Assembly: GCA_040376705.1 (NCBI GenBank)
Contig: JBEIQE010000005.1
Coordinates: 65,040-129,039, forward strand
Source of the DNA: JBEIQE01 sp040376705
GTDB lineage: Bacteria > Pseudomonadota > Alphaproteobacteria > UBA2400
Direction of reading: 5' to 3'
Length of the DNA: 64,000 nt
Made by a program: the position numbers and the translations under genes. Shown here piece by piece: positions 35,970 through 44,655 of the stretch. A model generated the notes under the pieces. That model was given only the letters and a program-made list of their open reading frames with translations. It was not told the origin of the DNA and did no database searches. How positions within the stretch are numbered: position 1 is the stretch's first letter; each line of letters starts with the position of its first letter.

Positions 35970-36818
35970 ATGTCGCGGCTACCTTGGTGGACTAAAATTG
36001 CGGCCAAGCTGGTTTTGGCCCGCCTGCCGCTGCCGGCCAGTTTCTGGCGGCAGGTCAAGCTGTTCCGCCATGGGGCGATGGACGATCCTGCCTATGCTTT
36101 ACGCATTTTCCGCCATCATTTTCAGCGTGCTGGCCAGTTGCAACCGGGCTGGACCTGCCTTGAGCTGGGCCCCGGCGACTCGCTACTCACCGCCCTGATT
36201 GCCAAGGCTTACGGCGCTGGCCGTGTGTGGCTGGTGGATGCCGGCGACTTTGCCTCAACCGAGGTGGCAAGCTTCCTGAAACTGGCGGATATGCTGAAGG
36301 CCGAAGGCCTGCCGGTGCCCGAAATTACCGCCGCCATGAACGTGCCTGAAGTGCTGGAGCTGTGCGATGCCACCTACCTCACGCATGGCCTCGCCAGCCT
36401 CAGGCTCATTCCGCGGCAGGGGGTAGACTTTGCCTTCTCCAACGCGGTGCTCGAGCATGTGCGTGTACATGAATTTGCCCAAACCATGGAGCAGCTGAAA
36501 ATGGCAATGAAGCCCTTTGGCGTGCAGAGCCATGCGGTTGACCTGAAGGACCATCTTGCGGCATCGCTCAACAACCTGCGTTTTTCAAAAGCTGTGTGGG
36601 AGAATAACCTCTTCGCCCGCTCGGGCTTTTATACCAACCGCCTGCGCCATAGCGAGATCATGCAGGTGCTGGAGAATTGCGGCTATAAGATTGAAGAGCC
36701 AAGCCAGACCAGCTGGCCCGTATTACCTTTGCCGCGCGCCAAAATGCACGCCGACTTCCAGCGCTTTAGTGATGCCGACCATATGGTGAGCGACTTTGAG
36801 GTCGTGTTGAAGGCCTAG
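35970..36818 (+). CDS. SAM-dependent methyltransferase-like protein
   Basis: This 282-residue protein has a SAM-binding loop CLELGPGDSLLTALIAKAYG, VWLVDAGDFAS and VDFAFSNAVLEHVRVHEFAQ, then an EWYDLKDH-like VDLKDHLAASLNNL. These occur in methyltransferases of surface-polysaccharide or lipid loci, but the substrate is unknown. It is divergent from ppiC (about 80 bases between starts) and converges on the first pseudopilin gene with 3 bases between stops. Confidence 0.8.
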   Translation: MSRLPWWTKIAAKLVLARLPLPASFWRQVKLFRHGAMDDPAYALRIFRHHFQRAGQLQPGWTCLELGPGDSLLTALIAKAYGAGRVWLVDAGDFASTEVASFLKLADMLKAEGLPVPEITAAMNVPEVLELCDATYLTHGLASLRLIPRQGVDFAFSNAVLEHVRVHEFAQTMEQLKMAMKPFGVQSHAVDLKDHLAASLNNLRFSKAVWENNLFARSGFYTNRLRHSEIMQVLENCGYKIEEPSQTSWPVLPLPRAKMHADFQRFSDADHMVSDFEVVLKA

Positions 36819-36821
36819 CGC

Positions 36822-37415
36822 CTAAGCTGCGCGAAACCAGAAAACCACGTAATCAAAATTATCCGGGCAATCAACCGTTGCTCCATTAATCGGCGGATAG
36901 AGGAACTGGTGGTTTGAATTACCGTCTACCGATATTTGAACGTAGATCATATCCGTGCCATTCTTGGCCAATCCGGCAAACCGCCTGATGATCTGCTTGC
37001 ACTCGGCCCCACTAACCCGACTTTGCTTGCTTGGGATGGACGGCCCATTCATCGTCACATTAAAAACAGGGCAGTTGGAATAACAGGACAAGGCCGTGCG
37101 CAGAGAGACCCCAACAGGCAGCAAAGCTTCCTGATTACTGGCAATCAGCTGTGCGCCGGGCAAAAGGCCGGCACGCACTGAGGTCTGAGTTACATTCACA
37201 CCAGTACTTGGTGTGGTTGGGTAGCTCTCACGCGGGTAAAGTCCGCGCGACTGCGCCGCAAAAAGAATGGCATTGGCAACAGTCGTAACGCGGTTCTGTT
37301 CGCGCACTTGAGCTGCCGCCAACCAGATACCGCCAATAACAAGACCAAGAATGCCAAGGATAATGGCTGACTCGATAAGTGAAAATGCACTACGGCTCTG
37401 AAAATTGAGGTACAT
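36822..37415 (-). CDS. Type IV pilin-like / pseudopilin protein 1
   Basis: This protein is about 197 residues. A short leader ends before the class III prepilin motif RSAFSLIESAIILGILGLVI, with Glu at +5 and the hydrophobic N-terminal helix. The usual Gly at -1 is replaced by Ala or Ser, so cleavage by the prepilin peptidase is uncertain. The globular part contains Cys residues (ALSCYSNCPVF, ECKQII, VDCPDNFDY). It is probably a minor pilin or secretion pseudopilin at the inner membrane. ATG 37415 is favoured over 37484, which would add 23 leader residues. The DNA is AT-richer than secA. Confidence 0.75.
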   Translation of the reverse strand: MYLNFQSRSAFSLIESAIILGILGLVIGGIWLAAAQVREQNRVTTVANAILFAAQSRGLYPRESYPTTPSTGVNVTQTSVRAGLLPGAQLIASNQEALLPVGVSLRTALSCYSNCPVFNVTMNGPSIPSKQSRVSGAECKQIIRRFAGLAKNGTDMIYVQISVDGNSNHQFLYPPINGATVDCPDNFDYVVFWFRAA

Positions 37416-37654
37416 ACCACGACGATATACATAGGTTTTTCTATTACAAATCAATTTACTGGGCAGATTATGCTTTATGCACAAGACGCATCATTTTTGA
37501 TCTCCAGACCCACCTACTTACTTTGAAAGCGTCTTGGCGAACACAGGAAAGAGGTAGCTTTACGCCAAGCCATGCAGGCTTACGCAGGGTGGATTATGAA
37601 AATGCAGCAGGGTCAGGAAATCGTTACAAACGGGTGGCTAGTTGATTGACCAGT

Positions 37655-38257
37655 TTAGCGTGGGAAAATCAGCGTTAATGCCCCATTTAAGTGACGATCG
37701 CAAATGAGATAATATGGGTCATATCCATTTTGCCGTACACCATTGCGTACATCGTCTCCGCTTATAACGTCACCATGACCATTAACAACGGTTATATAAC
37801 CTTTAAACTGGCTAAGGTAAGCGTAACAATCTTCTGGTTGGATTCTTCCGTCGGCGCTGCCAAAGCTAATAGAAAAACTACCGTTCACTTCGGAAGGCCA
37901 CCCACCAGAGGCATAGTACCTAATAAAGAGAGCTCCGCCATCTGGCGTTTCTAAGCCGCGCCACTGCATAGTTGGAATAAGATAAGGATAATTAATTACA
38001 CCCTTGGCCATAAGATAATTATGCAGGACTATGTTACCGGAGCTGACTGGCTCGACATGACGAAAATCGTTTTGTAATGTCGAAAGAGCCAGTGAGACGC
38101 GCCTGATCGTATCATTCCGGATAACCCTCGACTGAGCTGCCGCGGCAGCGGTCCAAATCCCACCAATCACCAACCCTACAACACCTAGTACGATGGCGGC
38201 TTCAACCAGACTGAAGCCGCGGCCCAAGCTGATTTGATTTTTGGTAAAATAGTACAT
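37655..38257 (-). CDS. Type IV pilin-like / pseudopilin protein 2
   Basis: This 200-residue protein has a clear prepilin start: a short leader MYYFTKNQISLGRG, then FSLVEAAIVLGVVGLVIGGI with Gly at -1, Phe +1 and Glu +5. The helix ends WTAAAAAQSRV, closely matching the paralogue at 36822-37415 (GGIWLAAAQVREQ). The C-terminal part (EDCYAYLSQFKGYITVVNG, LICDRHLNG) is different, with two Cys. No pilus assembly ATPase or peptidase gene is in this window. The 170 bases between the two pilin genes show nothing I can name. Confidence 0.85.
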   Translation of the reverse strand: MYYFTKNQISLGRGFSLVEAAIVLGVVGLVIGGIWTAAAAAQSRVIRNDTIRRVSLALSTLQNDFRHVEPVSSGNIVLHNYLMAKGVINYPYLIPTMQWRGLETPDGGALFIRYYASGGWPSEVNGSFSISFGSADGRIQPEDCYAYLSQFKGYITVVNGHGDVISGDDVRNGVRQNGYDPYYLICDRHLNGALTLIFPR

Positions 38258-38603
38258 ATTTCTATGTTATAATCATCTTATTTCAAGGTCGATTGTTTTT
38301 TAGAACAGGCGGCAGCCGATTAACATGCCTCCTATTGCCATAATTAACTGCCGATGCAGAAACGGCAAAAAGCCAGACCGGAAAAAGCGACGGCTAGGTT
38401 GTGGCTACGCCTCATGGAGAACTTGAAATAACTGAAGATTGGAAACTAGCAAAATCGATAATATGGCCTCAAGCCTACCAATTCCCGCCTTTTCAGGCAG
38501 TTAATGCCAATTTAGCCCCCCCTGCGACGGCTACCGACATTGACACCAGCCCTGGCAATCCCTAAGTGAAAGGCTCGATTTTTGTTTCTAAGGTGATTCC
38601 TCC
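38258..38603. other. Gene-free interval upstream of secA
   Basis: This 346-bp stretch separates the divergent pseudopilin gene from secA. It must hold both promoters, but I cannot point to a convincing -35/-10 pair. It has no tRNA-like fold and no SecM-like reading frame that I can support. The secA Shine-Dalgarno AAGGTGA lies about 8 bases before the ATG at 38604. Confidence 0.5.
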
Positions 38604-41360
38604 ATGCTCAGCGCCCTCTCCCGCCTCGTTTTAGGGAGCTCAACCGCCCGCAATCTCAAGCGCTACGAGAAGAATGTTGCCAAGATCAACGCGCTCGAAC
38701 CCGCGATGATCGCCCTGTCGGACGAACAGCTGAAAGCCAAGACCGCCGAGTTCCGCGACCGCCTCGCCAAAGGCGCTACGGTTGACGACCTGCTGATCGA
38801 AGCTTTTGCGGTTGTGCGTGAAGCCGCCAAACGCACCATCGGTCAGCGCCACTTTGATGTGCAGCTCATGGGCGGTATGGCGCTGAACGACCGTTCGATT
38901 GCCGAAATGCGCACCGGCGAAGGTAAAACCCTCGTAGCAACCTTGGCGGTTTACCTCAACGCACTGCCGGGCAAGGGCGTGCATGTGGTTACCGTAAACG
39001 ACTACCTCGCACGTCGCGACAGTAGCTGGATGAGCCAGATCTACGGCTTCCTTGGCCTCACCACCGGTGTGATTGTGCACGGCCTTGATGATACGCAGCG
39101 CCGCAATGCTTATGCCTGCGATATTACCTACGGTACCAATAACGAATTCGGGTTTGATTACCTGCGCGATAACATGAAGTATGGCCTGAATGAGATGGTC
39201 ATGCGCGGCTTCCACTTTGCGGTGGTCGACGAAGTTGACTCGATCCTGGTTGACGAAGCCCGCACCCCGCTCATCATCTCCGGCCCCTCCACCGACTCAT
39301 CCGATCTCTACCAGAAGATCGATGTGCTGATGAAAAAGCTGCAGCCCGAAGATTACGATAAGGAAGAAAAAACCAAGTCAGTCGTGCTGACCGAGCTGGG
39401 TACCGAGCGTATGGAAGAATGGCTGCGCGAAGCCGGCCTGCTCGAAATTGGCGGTCTTTATGATGTGCAGAACGTAGCGCTGGTCCACCATGTAAACGCT
39501 GCGCTTAAGGCGCATAAGCTGTTTACCAGCAATGTTGATTATCTGGTGAAGGACAACAAGGTCATCATCATCGATGAGTTTACCGGCCGCATGATGGAGG
39601 GCCGCCGTTATTCAGACGGTCTGCATCAGGCGCTTGAAGCCAAAGAGCATGTGGCCATTCAGCGCGAAAACCAGACTCTCGCGAGCATCACCTTCCAGAA
39701 CTACTTCCGCCTCTACCCCAAGCTCGCAGGTATGACCGGTACGGCGATGACCGAAAAGCAGGAATTCGGCGAGATTTACGGCCTTGATGTAACCGTACTG
39801 CCCACCAACGTACCGGTTGCCCGTATAGACCATGAAGATGCGATCTATCTCAACCAGAAGGGCAAGTATCAGGCAATTATCCAGCTCATTAAAGAGTGCG
39901 CCGAGCGCCATCAGCCGGTGCTGGTCGGTACCGTTTCGATTGAAAAATCAGAGCTGCTCTCAGCCGCCCTCACCAAGGCGGGCGTGAAGCATAATGTGCT
40001 CAACGCCAAGTTCCACGAGACCGAAGCCGAGATCGTCGCGCAGGCTGGCCGTCCGGGTGCAATTACCATCGCCACCAATATGGCAGGCCGCGGTACCGAT
40101 ATTCAGCTCGGTGGTAACATCGAGATGCGCATCAAGAGCGAGCTCAAGGACATGCCGGAAGGCCCCGCACGTGATGATGCGATTGCTACCATTAAAACCG
40201 AAGTTATGGCCGCACGCGAGCTGGTACGCAATGTAGGTGGTCTGTTTGTTATTGGCACCGAGCGCCATGAATCACGCCGTATCGATAACCAGCTACGTGG
40301 CCGTTCGGGCCGTCAGGGCGACCCCGGTGCCTCAAAGTTCTTCCTCGCGCTTGATGACGACCTGATGCGCATTTTCGGCACCAACCGTTACGCTGGCATG
40401 ATGGAAAAGATGGGCATGACCGAAGACATGCCGGTGCACGACCGCTGGATTTCAAAAGCGCTCGAGAAAGCACAGCAGAAGGTTGAAGAGCGCAACTTCG
40501 ATATTCGCAAAAACCTGCTGAAGTTCGATAACGTAATGAACGATCAGCGCAAGGTCATTTATGAGCAGCGCCGTGAGCTGATGGACAGCAAGGATGTATC
40601 CGACGTTATTCAGGATATGCGCCATGAAGTGATTGCCGATGCTGTGCGCGCGGCCATTCCCGAAGGGGCTTATGCCGAGCATTGGAACATCGAAGGTCTG
40701 ACCGCCGATGCCAAGCGCGTGCTGGGTCTTGACCTGCCGATTGCCGCCTGGGCCGCTGAAGAAGGCATTGCCGAAATCGAAATCCGCGATCGCCTGACCA
40801 AGGAAGCTGACGAGCGTTATGCCGCCAAGGTGGCCAAGTATACGCCCGACCTCATGCGTCATGCCGAGAAAAACGTATTGCTGCAGCTGCTGGATCAGGG
40901 CTGGAAAGAGCATCTTCTGGGCCTCGACCATCTGCGTCAGGGCATCGGCCTGCGTTCGATGGGTCAGCGCGACCCGCTGAACGAATACAAGCGCGAAGCG
41001 TTTGAACTGTTCGGGGCACTGCTGGATAACCTGCGTGAGCAGGTAACACAGACCCTCATGCGCCTCGAGATTCGCGTGGCCACACCTGAGATGATGATGC
41101 CCCAGGGTCCGCGCCCGCAGGATATGCAGATGATACACCCCAGTGCCGAGCCGATGCTGGTCGGGGCCGAGGCCGAAGTGCCCAGCGCCATGCCCGCTGG
41201 CATGAGCCGCCAGGGCTCGGTGCCGATGCCCGCGCCCAAGCCGCTGCGCAAAATGGAAGTTGATCTGCGCGACCCCACCACCTGGGGCGATACCCCGCGC
41301 AATAACGTTTGCCCCTGCGGTTCGGGCAAGAAGTACAAACACTGCCACGGCAAGGTTTAA
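38604..41360 (+). CDS. secA: Preprotein translocase ATPase SecA
   Basis: This 918-residue motor drives Sec protein export at the inner membrane. It has DVQLMGGMALNDRSIAEMRT followed by Walker A GEGKTL, VVDEVDSILVDEARTPLIIS, AGMTGTA, NMAGRGTDIQLGGN and RRIDNQLRGRSGRQGDPGAS. The C-terminal zinc domain NVCPCGSGKKYKHCHGK binds SecB and lipids. All domains are complete and the length is normal. It is followed by a clear terminator at 41380. Confidence 0.99.
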   Translation: MLSALSRLVLGSSTARNLKRYEKNVAKINALEPAMIALSDEQLKAKTAEFRDRLAKGATVDDLLIEAFAVVREAAKRTIGQRHFDVQLMGGMALNDRSIAEMRTGEGKTLVATLAVYLNALPGKGVHVVTVNDYLARRDSSWMSQIYGFLGLTTGVIVHGLDDTQRRNAYACDITYGTNNEFGFDYLRDNMKYGLNEMVMRGFHFAVVDEVDSILVDEARTPLIISGPSTDSSDLYQKIDVLMKKLQPEDYDKEEKTKSVVLTELGTERMEEWLREAGLLEIGGLYDVQNVALVHHVNAALKAHKLFTSNVDYLVKDNKVIIIDEFTGRMMEGRRYSDGLHQALEAKEHVAIQRENQTLASITFQNYFRLYPKLAGMTGTAMTEKQEFGEIYGLDVTVLPTNVPVARIDHEDAIYLNQKGKYQAIIQLIKECAERHQPVLVGTVSIEKSELLSAALTKAGVKHNVLNAKFHETEAEIVAQAGRPGAITIATNMAGRGTDIQLGGNIEMRIKSELKDMPEGPARDDAIATIKTEVMAARELVRNVGGLFVIGTERHESRRIDNQLRGRSGRQGDPGASKFFLALDDDLMRIFGTNRYAGMMEKMGMTEDMPVHDRWISKALEKAQQKVEERNFDIRKNLLKFDNVMNDQRKVIYEQRRELMDSKDVSDVIQDMRHEVIADAVRAAIPEGAYAEHWNIEGLTADAKRVLGLDLPIAAWAAEEGIAEIEIRDRLTKEADERYAAKVAKYTPDLMRHAEKNVLLQLLDQGWKEHLLGLDHLRQGIGLRSMGQRDPLNEYKREAFELFGALLDNLREQVTQTLMRLEIRVATPEMMMPQGPRPQDMQMIHPSAEPMLVGAEAEVPSAMPAGMSRQGSVPMPAPKPLRKMEVDLRDPTTWGDTPRNNVCPCGSGKKYKHCHGKV

Positions 41361-41379
41361 GCTTCGCGTATCAACATAA

Positions 41380-41407
41380 AAGCCCACCCTGAACGGTGGG
41401 CTTTTTT
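41380..41407 (+). terminator. Rho-independent terminator after secA
   Basis: A perfect 9-bp stem AAGCCCACC / GGTGGGCTT with a 6-nt loop (41380-41403) is followed by TTTT. It lies 20 bases after the secA stop and isolates secA from the accessory genes downstream. Confidence 0.93.
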
Positions 41408-41444
41408 CTTGCGCTTGTGTCATGGTATTGGCTAGCGTGCGGGC

Positions 41445-42320
41445 ATGAGCCAGTCCCACATCAGCATCAACTGTGCTGCAGCGCCTTATAACCCGCTGCC
41501 GGTTATTGATGCTGCCTTTGCACAAGTGGCCCGCATCCGCGCCAACAGCACCGCGCCCATATTTATTCTCGCGGGCGAACAGCATAACGACCAGATCGAA
41601 ACATTCCTGCCCTATGTGGCAGCCCATCGCGCTGGTTTACTGGGTGGCACTACAATTCCTCACCAGCTTGCGACCCTGCAATTTGCCCTCGAGCGCCCGC
41701 ATGATACGCTGCAGAAGGATCTGACCAAGTTTAAGAAAGACCTTCCCGGTCTGATAAAGCCGCACGATAGGCCATCGGTTCAGCTCGCCCGCATCCTGAG
41801 TTTTTATGGCAATGGCGCTGGCAACCCACAGGATGCCTCACGCGTTATGCTCACGGCTTTTACAGATAACAACGTGCCACTGATCGCTGTCGATGCCAGT
41901 ATCAAATGGGGCCGGGTCTTCCCGTTCCTTGACCCCAAGGATGAGCTGACGCGCCAGTTCATGCCTGACGGAGAACCAAGCCACCACCTCGGATTCATGG
42001 CGGGCGAACCCCGCGCAATGCATAGCCGCAACCGGCTTATGGCGCATTTGCTGCAGCAACAGGCGAGCACCCCCAACGCGCTGATCTGGATGAACTGCGG
42101 GTATGAGCACCTGTTTGACGATGCCAAGCACTCAGTGTCCGGCCTCGCAGGCCTGCTAAATGGTCATGTTCTGGTAATTGCCAATACGGCGCATCTGCCC
42201 GCCAGTCAGCCAGCAACTGACGCATTAATCGTTTTCAGTGATCTGGCTGACACCAGGAATAGTCAAACTGCAACGGCGCATGTTTTGCGCCACCTCAGGC
42301 AGGCAACGCCCTCACCTTAA
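41445..42320 (+). CDS. Unknown protein with ChaN/TraB-like hints
   Basis: This 291-residue soluble protein has APIFILAGEQHNDQIETFLP near residue 44, then a charged helical stretch, VPLIAVDASIKWG at about 150, RNRLMAHLLQQ at about 200 and NALIWMNCGYEHLFDD at about 220. The order Gly-Glu-x-His, later RNRxMA, then a strand with Gly-x-x-H resembles ChaN, TraB and erythromycin-esterase-type folds. The resemblance is weak and no enzyme function can be assigned. It is the first gene after the secA terminator and lies 58 bases before the nucleotidyltransferase-like array on the same strand, so it may belong to that locus. Confidence 0.6.
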   Translation: MSQSHISINCAAAPYNPLPVIDAAFAQVARIRANSTAPIFILAGEQHNDQIETFLPYVAAHRAGLLGGTTIPHQLATLQFALERPHDTLQKDLTKFKKDLPGLIKPHDRPSVQLARILSFYGNGAGNPQDASRVMLTAFTDNNVPLIAVDASIKWGRVFPFLDPKDELTRQFMPDGEPSHHLGFMAGEPRAMHSRNRLMAHLLQQQASTPNALIWMNCGYEHLFDDAKHSVSGLAGLLNGHVLVIANTAHLPASQPATDALIVFSDLADTRNSQTATAHVLRHLRQATPSP

Positions 42321-42378
42321 CGGCATTAACCATAATACCGGCTTGCACTGCGCCAAGCAGCATTGCTACCCTTCGTGC

Positions 42379-42972
42379 ATGCTTAACCGCTTCAACACCC
42401 TTGGCACTCGCGCCGCAGTACGCAGCGTTCAAAGCATCATGCCGCCGGCTCTGCCCGAGATTCAAGACTGGTTACGCAGCAGTGGCGTGCACAAGGCCAC
42501 ACTATTCGGCAGCTCGCTCTATGCCACCCAGCTGGGCCACCCTAACCGGATTAACGATCACGATCTGATTATTGGCCAGACCGATCTGCGTTGGTGGAAG
42601 CTGCGCGAGCGCCTGGCCCGCACCGCACGTATGGAATACTCAACCGACCACCCGCTGCAGCCCAAGCGGCTTTTCTATACCCTGCCCAGCGGCGTTAAAA
42701 CCGATGTCTGCCTTTCATACGCACCGCGCAGCCCGCGCTTCATGGCCGAGCATGCGCTGTTTGGCATTTCTGCCATTGCGGCAGATGTGTTCACCAAGCA
42801 GGTCTGGGTACGGCCTGAGTTTGAACAGCATATGCGTGAGCATGTCATCCGCCCGCTCAACACTGACGATACAGGCCTTATTCTCCGCTACGCCGATAAA
42901 ATGTCTGACAAGTTCCCGGATTTCAGGGTTGATCTGGGCTCGGCCTACCGGCCCAAAAACCATTATGCCTGA
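42379..42972 (+). CDS. Nucleotidyltransferase-fold protein, array member A (catalytic residues kept)
   Basis: This 197-residue protein has ATLFGSSLYATQLGHPNRIN immediately followed by DHDLIIG, that is G-S followed after 14 residues by D-x-D, the catalytic signature of the Pol-beta nucleotidyltransferase superfamily. Further on, VKTDVCLSYA can supply the third carboxylate. FGISAIAADVFTKQVWVRPE then parallels the RDFTINAxAxD segment of poly(A)-polymerase/CCA-adding head domains. The neck and body domains needed for tRNA binding are absent. ATG 42379 is chosen because the extension to 42238 overlaps the previous gene in another frame. Activity is plausible but the substrate is unknown. Confidence 0.72.
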   Translation: MLNRFNTLGTRAAVRSVQSIMPPALPEIQDWLRSSGVHKATLFGSSLYATQLGHPNRINDHDLIIGQTDLRWWKLRERLARTARMEYSTDHPLQPKRLFYTLPSGVKTDVCLSYAPRSPRFMAEHALFGISAIAADVFTKQVWVRPEFEQHMREHVIRPLNTDDTGLILRYADKMSDKFPDFRVDLGSAYRPKNHYA

Positions 42973-43042
42973 TTAACCTATCTCGCCTTGCACAATAGCC
43001 ACGCCGCTTGCTAGCCTGCCCGAAAGTAAACAGGGGGCAAAT

Positions 43043-43465
43043 ATGGGTGAGGCAGTTTCACAGGTCAGTCCACAATTCTCGGACCTCGTACGCCGGCGCG
43101 AGCTGAGCCTGGTCGCGCCAACGCGCCATGCCGAAGTCGCCGAGCAGCTTGATGACAGCATCATGCGCCCGCTGCTGGATGAGCAGCTACGCGAATGTAT
43201 TTTCAACTTCGCACAACTCGCCCAGCCTACCGGCACACGGATTGTCAGTGATAACGGGCTCGACCCTGTATTGGCCTATGCGCTCTTCACCGACATACCG
43301 GTTTTGCCGCAAGACCGGGCCGAAGCCGAAGAGCTGGCCTGCGATGAATTCCGCCGCCTCGCCGCACTGGATGATGAAAGCATTCCCGGTGCAGCGCTTA
43401 CTTTATGCCCGAATGGCGAGGTTACCCTGCGCCCTGTCATGCAAATGAGGATGATTATACGATGA
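43043..43465 (+). CDS. Hypothetical protein within the nucleotidyltransferase-like array
   Basis: This is a 140-residue acidic, mostly helical protein (LVRRRELSLVAPTRHAEVAE, LDEQLRECIFNFAQLAQP, DRAEAEELACDEFRRLAALD). There is no signal peptide, no membrane segment and no GS or DxD motif, so it is not a further copy of its neighbours. Its stop overlaps the start of array member B by 4 bases (ATGA), which implies coupled translation and a shared function. The family is unknown. Confidence 0.65.
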   Translation: MGEAVSQVSPQFSDLVRRRELSLVAPTRHAEVAEQLDDSIMRPLLDEQLRECIFNFAQLAQPTGTRIVSDNGLDPVLAYALFTDIPVLPQDRAEAEELACDEFRRLAALDDESIPGAALTLCPNGEVTLRPVMQMRMIIR

Positions 43466-43980
43466 GCGAAACCTATGCCATTAACGGCCTGCAGTTCAGC
43501 CGCCCGTTCCGCACCATCATCGAGCCGCACTTCCAGCTGCTCGAACTTGTGGGCGCTAAAGACGCACTGCTTTATGGCAGCTCCATCTGGGCGATCGACC
43601 ATTTGCAGCTGCGGCCCGAGCAGCCGTTCAACTACCTCGCCTTCCTGCGGAAGTCGGAGCTGATGCCGATGGCGCGCAAAATGCAAACGACACTCGCCAA
43701 TTCAGCGGTGGTCGTCACCCCAAGAGCCAAGGAAATGGCCATCGAGTTCAAGGCGCGGTTCAATGCCAAGCCGCTTAACATCATCTTCTTCCACGAGCGA
43801 ATGCCGAGCATTGCCGAAGTCATAGAAGCTGCCCCCACCGTGGCCGCTGCCGCCATCATGACGCGGCATCAGCAAATCGAGGTAAGCGCCGCCTACAACA
43901 ACGCCCGCCAGCAAGGCGGTATTGCACCGCAACCGAATACCTCAGCCAAGAGCCATGCATTTAGTTGGATTTATGAGTAA
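43462..43980 (+). CDS. Degenerate nucleotidyltransferase-fold protein, array member B
   Basis: This is a 172-residue protein. DALLYGSSIWAIDHLQLRPE aligns with the KATLFGSSLYATQLGHPNRI segment of member A, but the catalytic DHDLII is replaced by FNYLAF. The third-carboxylate strand becomes KPLNIIFFHE with Asn for Asp. A functional nucleotidyltransferase is therefore unlikely; a binding or regulatory pseudo-enzyme is inferred. ATG 43462 overlaps the upstream stop. It ends in HAFSWIYE with no neck or body domain. Confidence 0.65.
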   Translation: MSETYAINGLQFSRPFRTIIEPHFQLLELVGAKDALLYGSSIWAIDHLQLRPEQPFNYLAFLRKSELMPMARKMQTTLANSAVVVTPRAKEMAIEFKARFNAKPLNIIFFHERMPSIAEVIEAAPTVAAAAIMTRHQQIEVSAAYNNARQQGGIAPQPNTSAKSHAFSWIYE

Positions 43981-44000
43981 TTTTATTGCTCAAAAAGATG

Positions 44001-44054
44001 TTGACGGGCAAATTTAAACCATACTAAGGTTCCTGCCATACAAATTTGCAGGAG
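44001..44054 (+). promoter_or_regulatory. Candidate promoter and inverted repeat before array member C
   Basis: TTGACG at 44001-44006 and TACTAA at 44022-44027 form a weak sigma-70-like pair with 15-bp spacing. GCAAATTT (44008-44015) and its inverse AAATTTGC (44042-44049) flank the -10 region and may be an operator. The Shine-Dalgarno AGGAG follows at 44050-44054. This suggests a second, separately controlled transcription unit inside the array. Confidence 0.4.
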
Positions 44055-44060
44055 CTTCTT

Positions 44061-44549
44061 ATGCAGCGCACAAACGACTCACCCGCGATCACCTCCGCCA
44101 CCGCTCAGGCCTTCAAATTCCTGAGCCAGCTTGGCCTGCGTGAACCGGTGGTCTTTGGCGAAGACGTGGACGCCAGCGCTACCAACAAGCGCAGCGGTAA
44201 AGTGCACCTGCAGGTGGTTGCCGCCCTGCCCGAAGGCCAGAACCCGGTGGCCAGCTGGTTGCGCCTGACGCAAAAGCTGAGCGCCGCCACCAGGCTCAAC
44301 TCGCGCCGCGCCCCCGGCGAGATCATGCCACGCGAAGTGATGTTCTATAACGACCAGAGCCAGTTTGGCGTGCTCATCGGCTCGACCCATCTGCACGTGC
44401 AGGTAAGTGAGAAGCCGGTTGCTGCCATGGATATTCTGGCACGCCAGCCGGTCGAGCAGCAGGTAGCCGTGCATACAGCGCAAGGCAGCCTTGCACGTAC
44501 CGAAACGCAGGCACGCAAAGACCTGCGCATGCAGCTGGAACTCGCATAA
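44061..44549 (+). CDS. Degenerate nucleotidyltransferase-like protein, array member C
   Basis: This 162-residue protein is the most diverged member. REPVVFGEDVDASATNKRSG is followed by KVHLQVVAAL, which keeps the strand-Gly-helix-strand pattern of the others (VVFGEDVDA for LLYGSSIWA). It lacks both the GS pair and the DxD. Later FGVLIGSTHLHVQVSEK may be the third core strand. Membership rests on position, length and this one segment, so it is less certain than for B, D and E. ATG 44061 has AGGAG 6 bases upstream. Confidence 0.55.
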   Translation: MQRTNDSPAITSATAQAFKFLSQLGLREPVVFGEDVDASATNKRSGKVHLQVVAALPEGQNPVASWLRLTQKLSAATRLNSRRAPGEIMPREVMFYNDQSQFGVLIGSTHLHVQVSEKPVAAMDILARQPVEQQVAVHTAQGSLARTETQARKDLRMQLELA

Positions 44550-44655
44550 ACAGCGATTAACTCAGCTGTCAGACTGACGCATGGGTAAGCGCAAAATTTC
44601 ATACAATCGCGCTTGACCTTGCGGGCCGAGAAGCCGAATAGAGCATCTTACCAAC

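Noticed and set aside
31922..38257. Natural competence locus (comF plus pilin-like genes)
   Set aside because: ComF is common in non-competent bacteria, and no ComEA, ComEC, DprA or pilus motor gene is in the window.
33555..38257. Genomic island
   Set aside because: Two parts are AT-richer, but they are interleaved with ordinary housekeeping genes and no mobility gene, tRNA boundary or direct repeats were seen.
38258..38603. A tRNA or small stable RNA upstream of secA
   Set aside because: I could not form a cloverleaf or a recognised RNA fold. Short GC patches are interrupted by AT-rich sequence.
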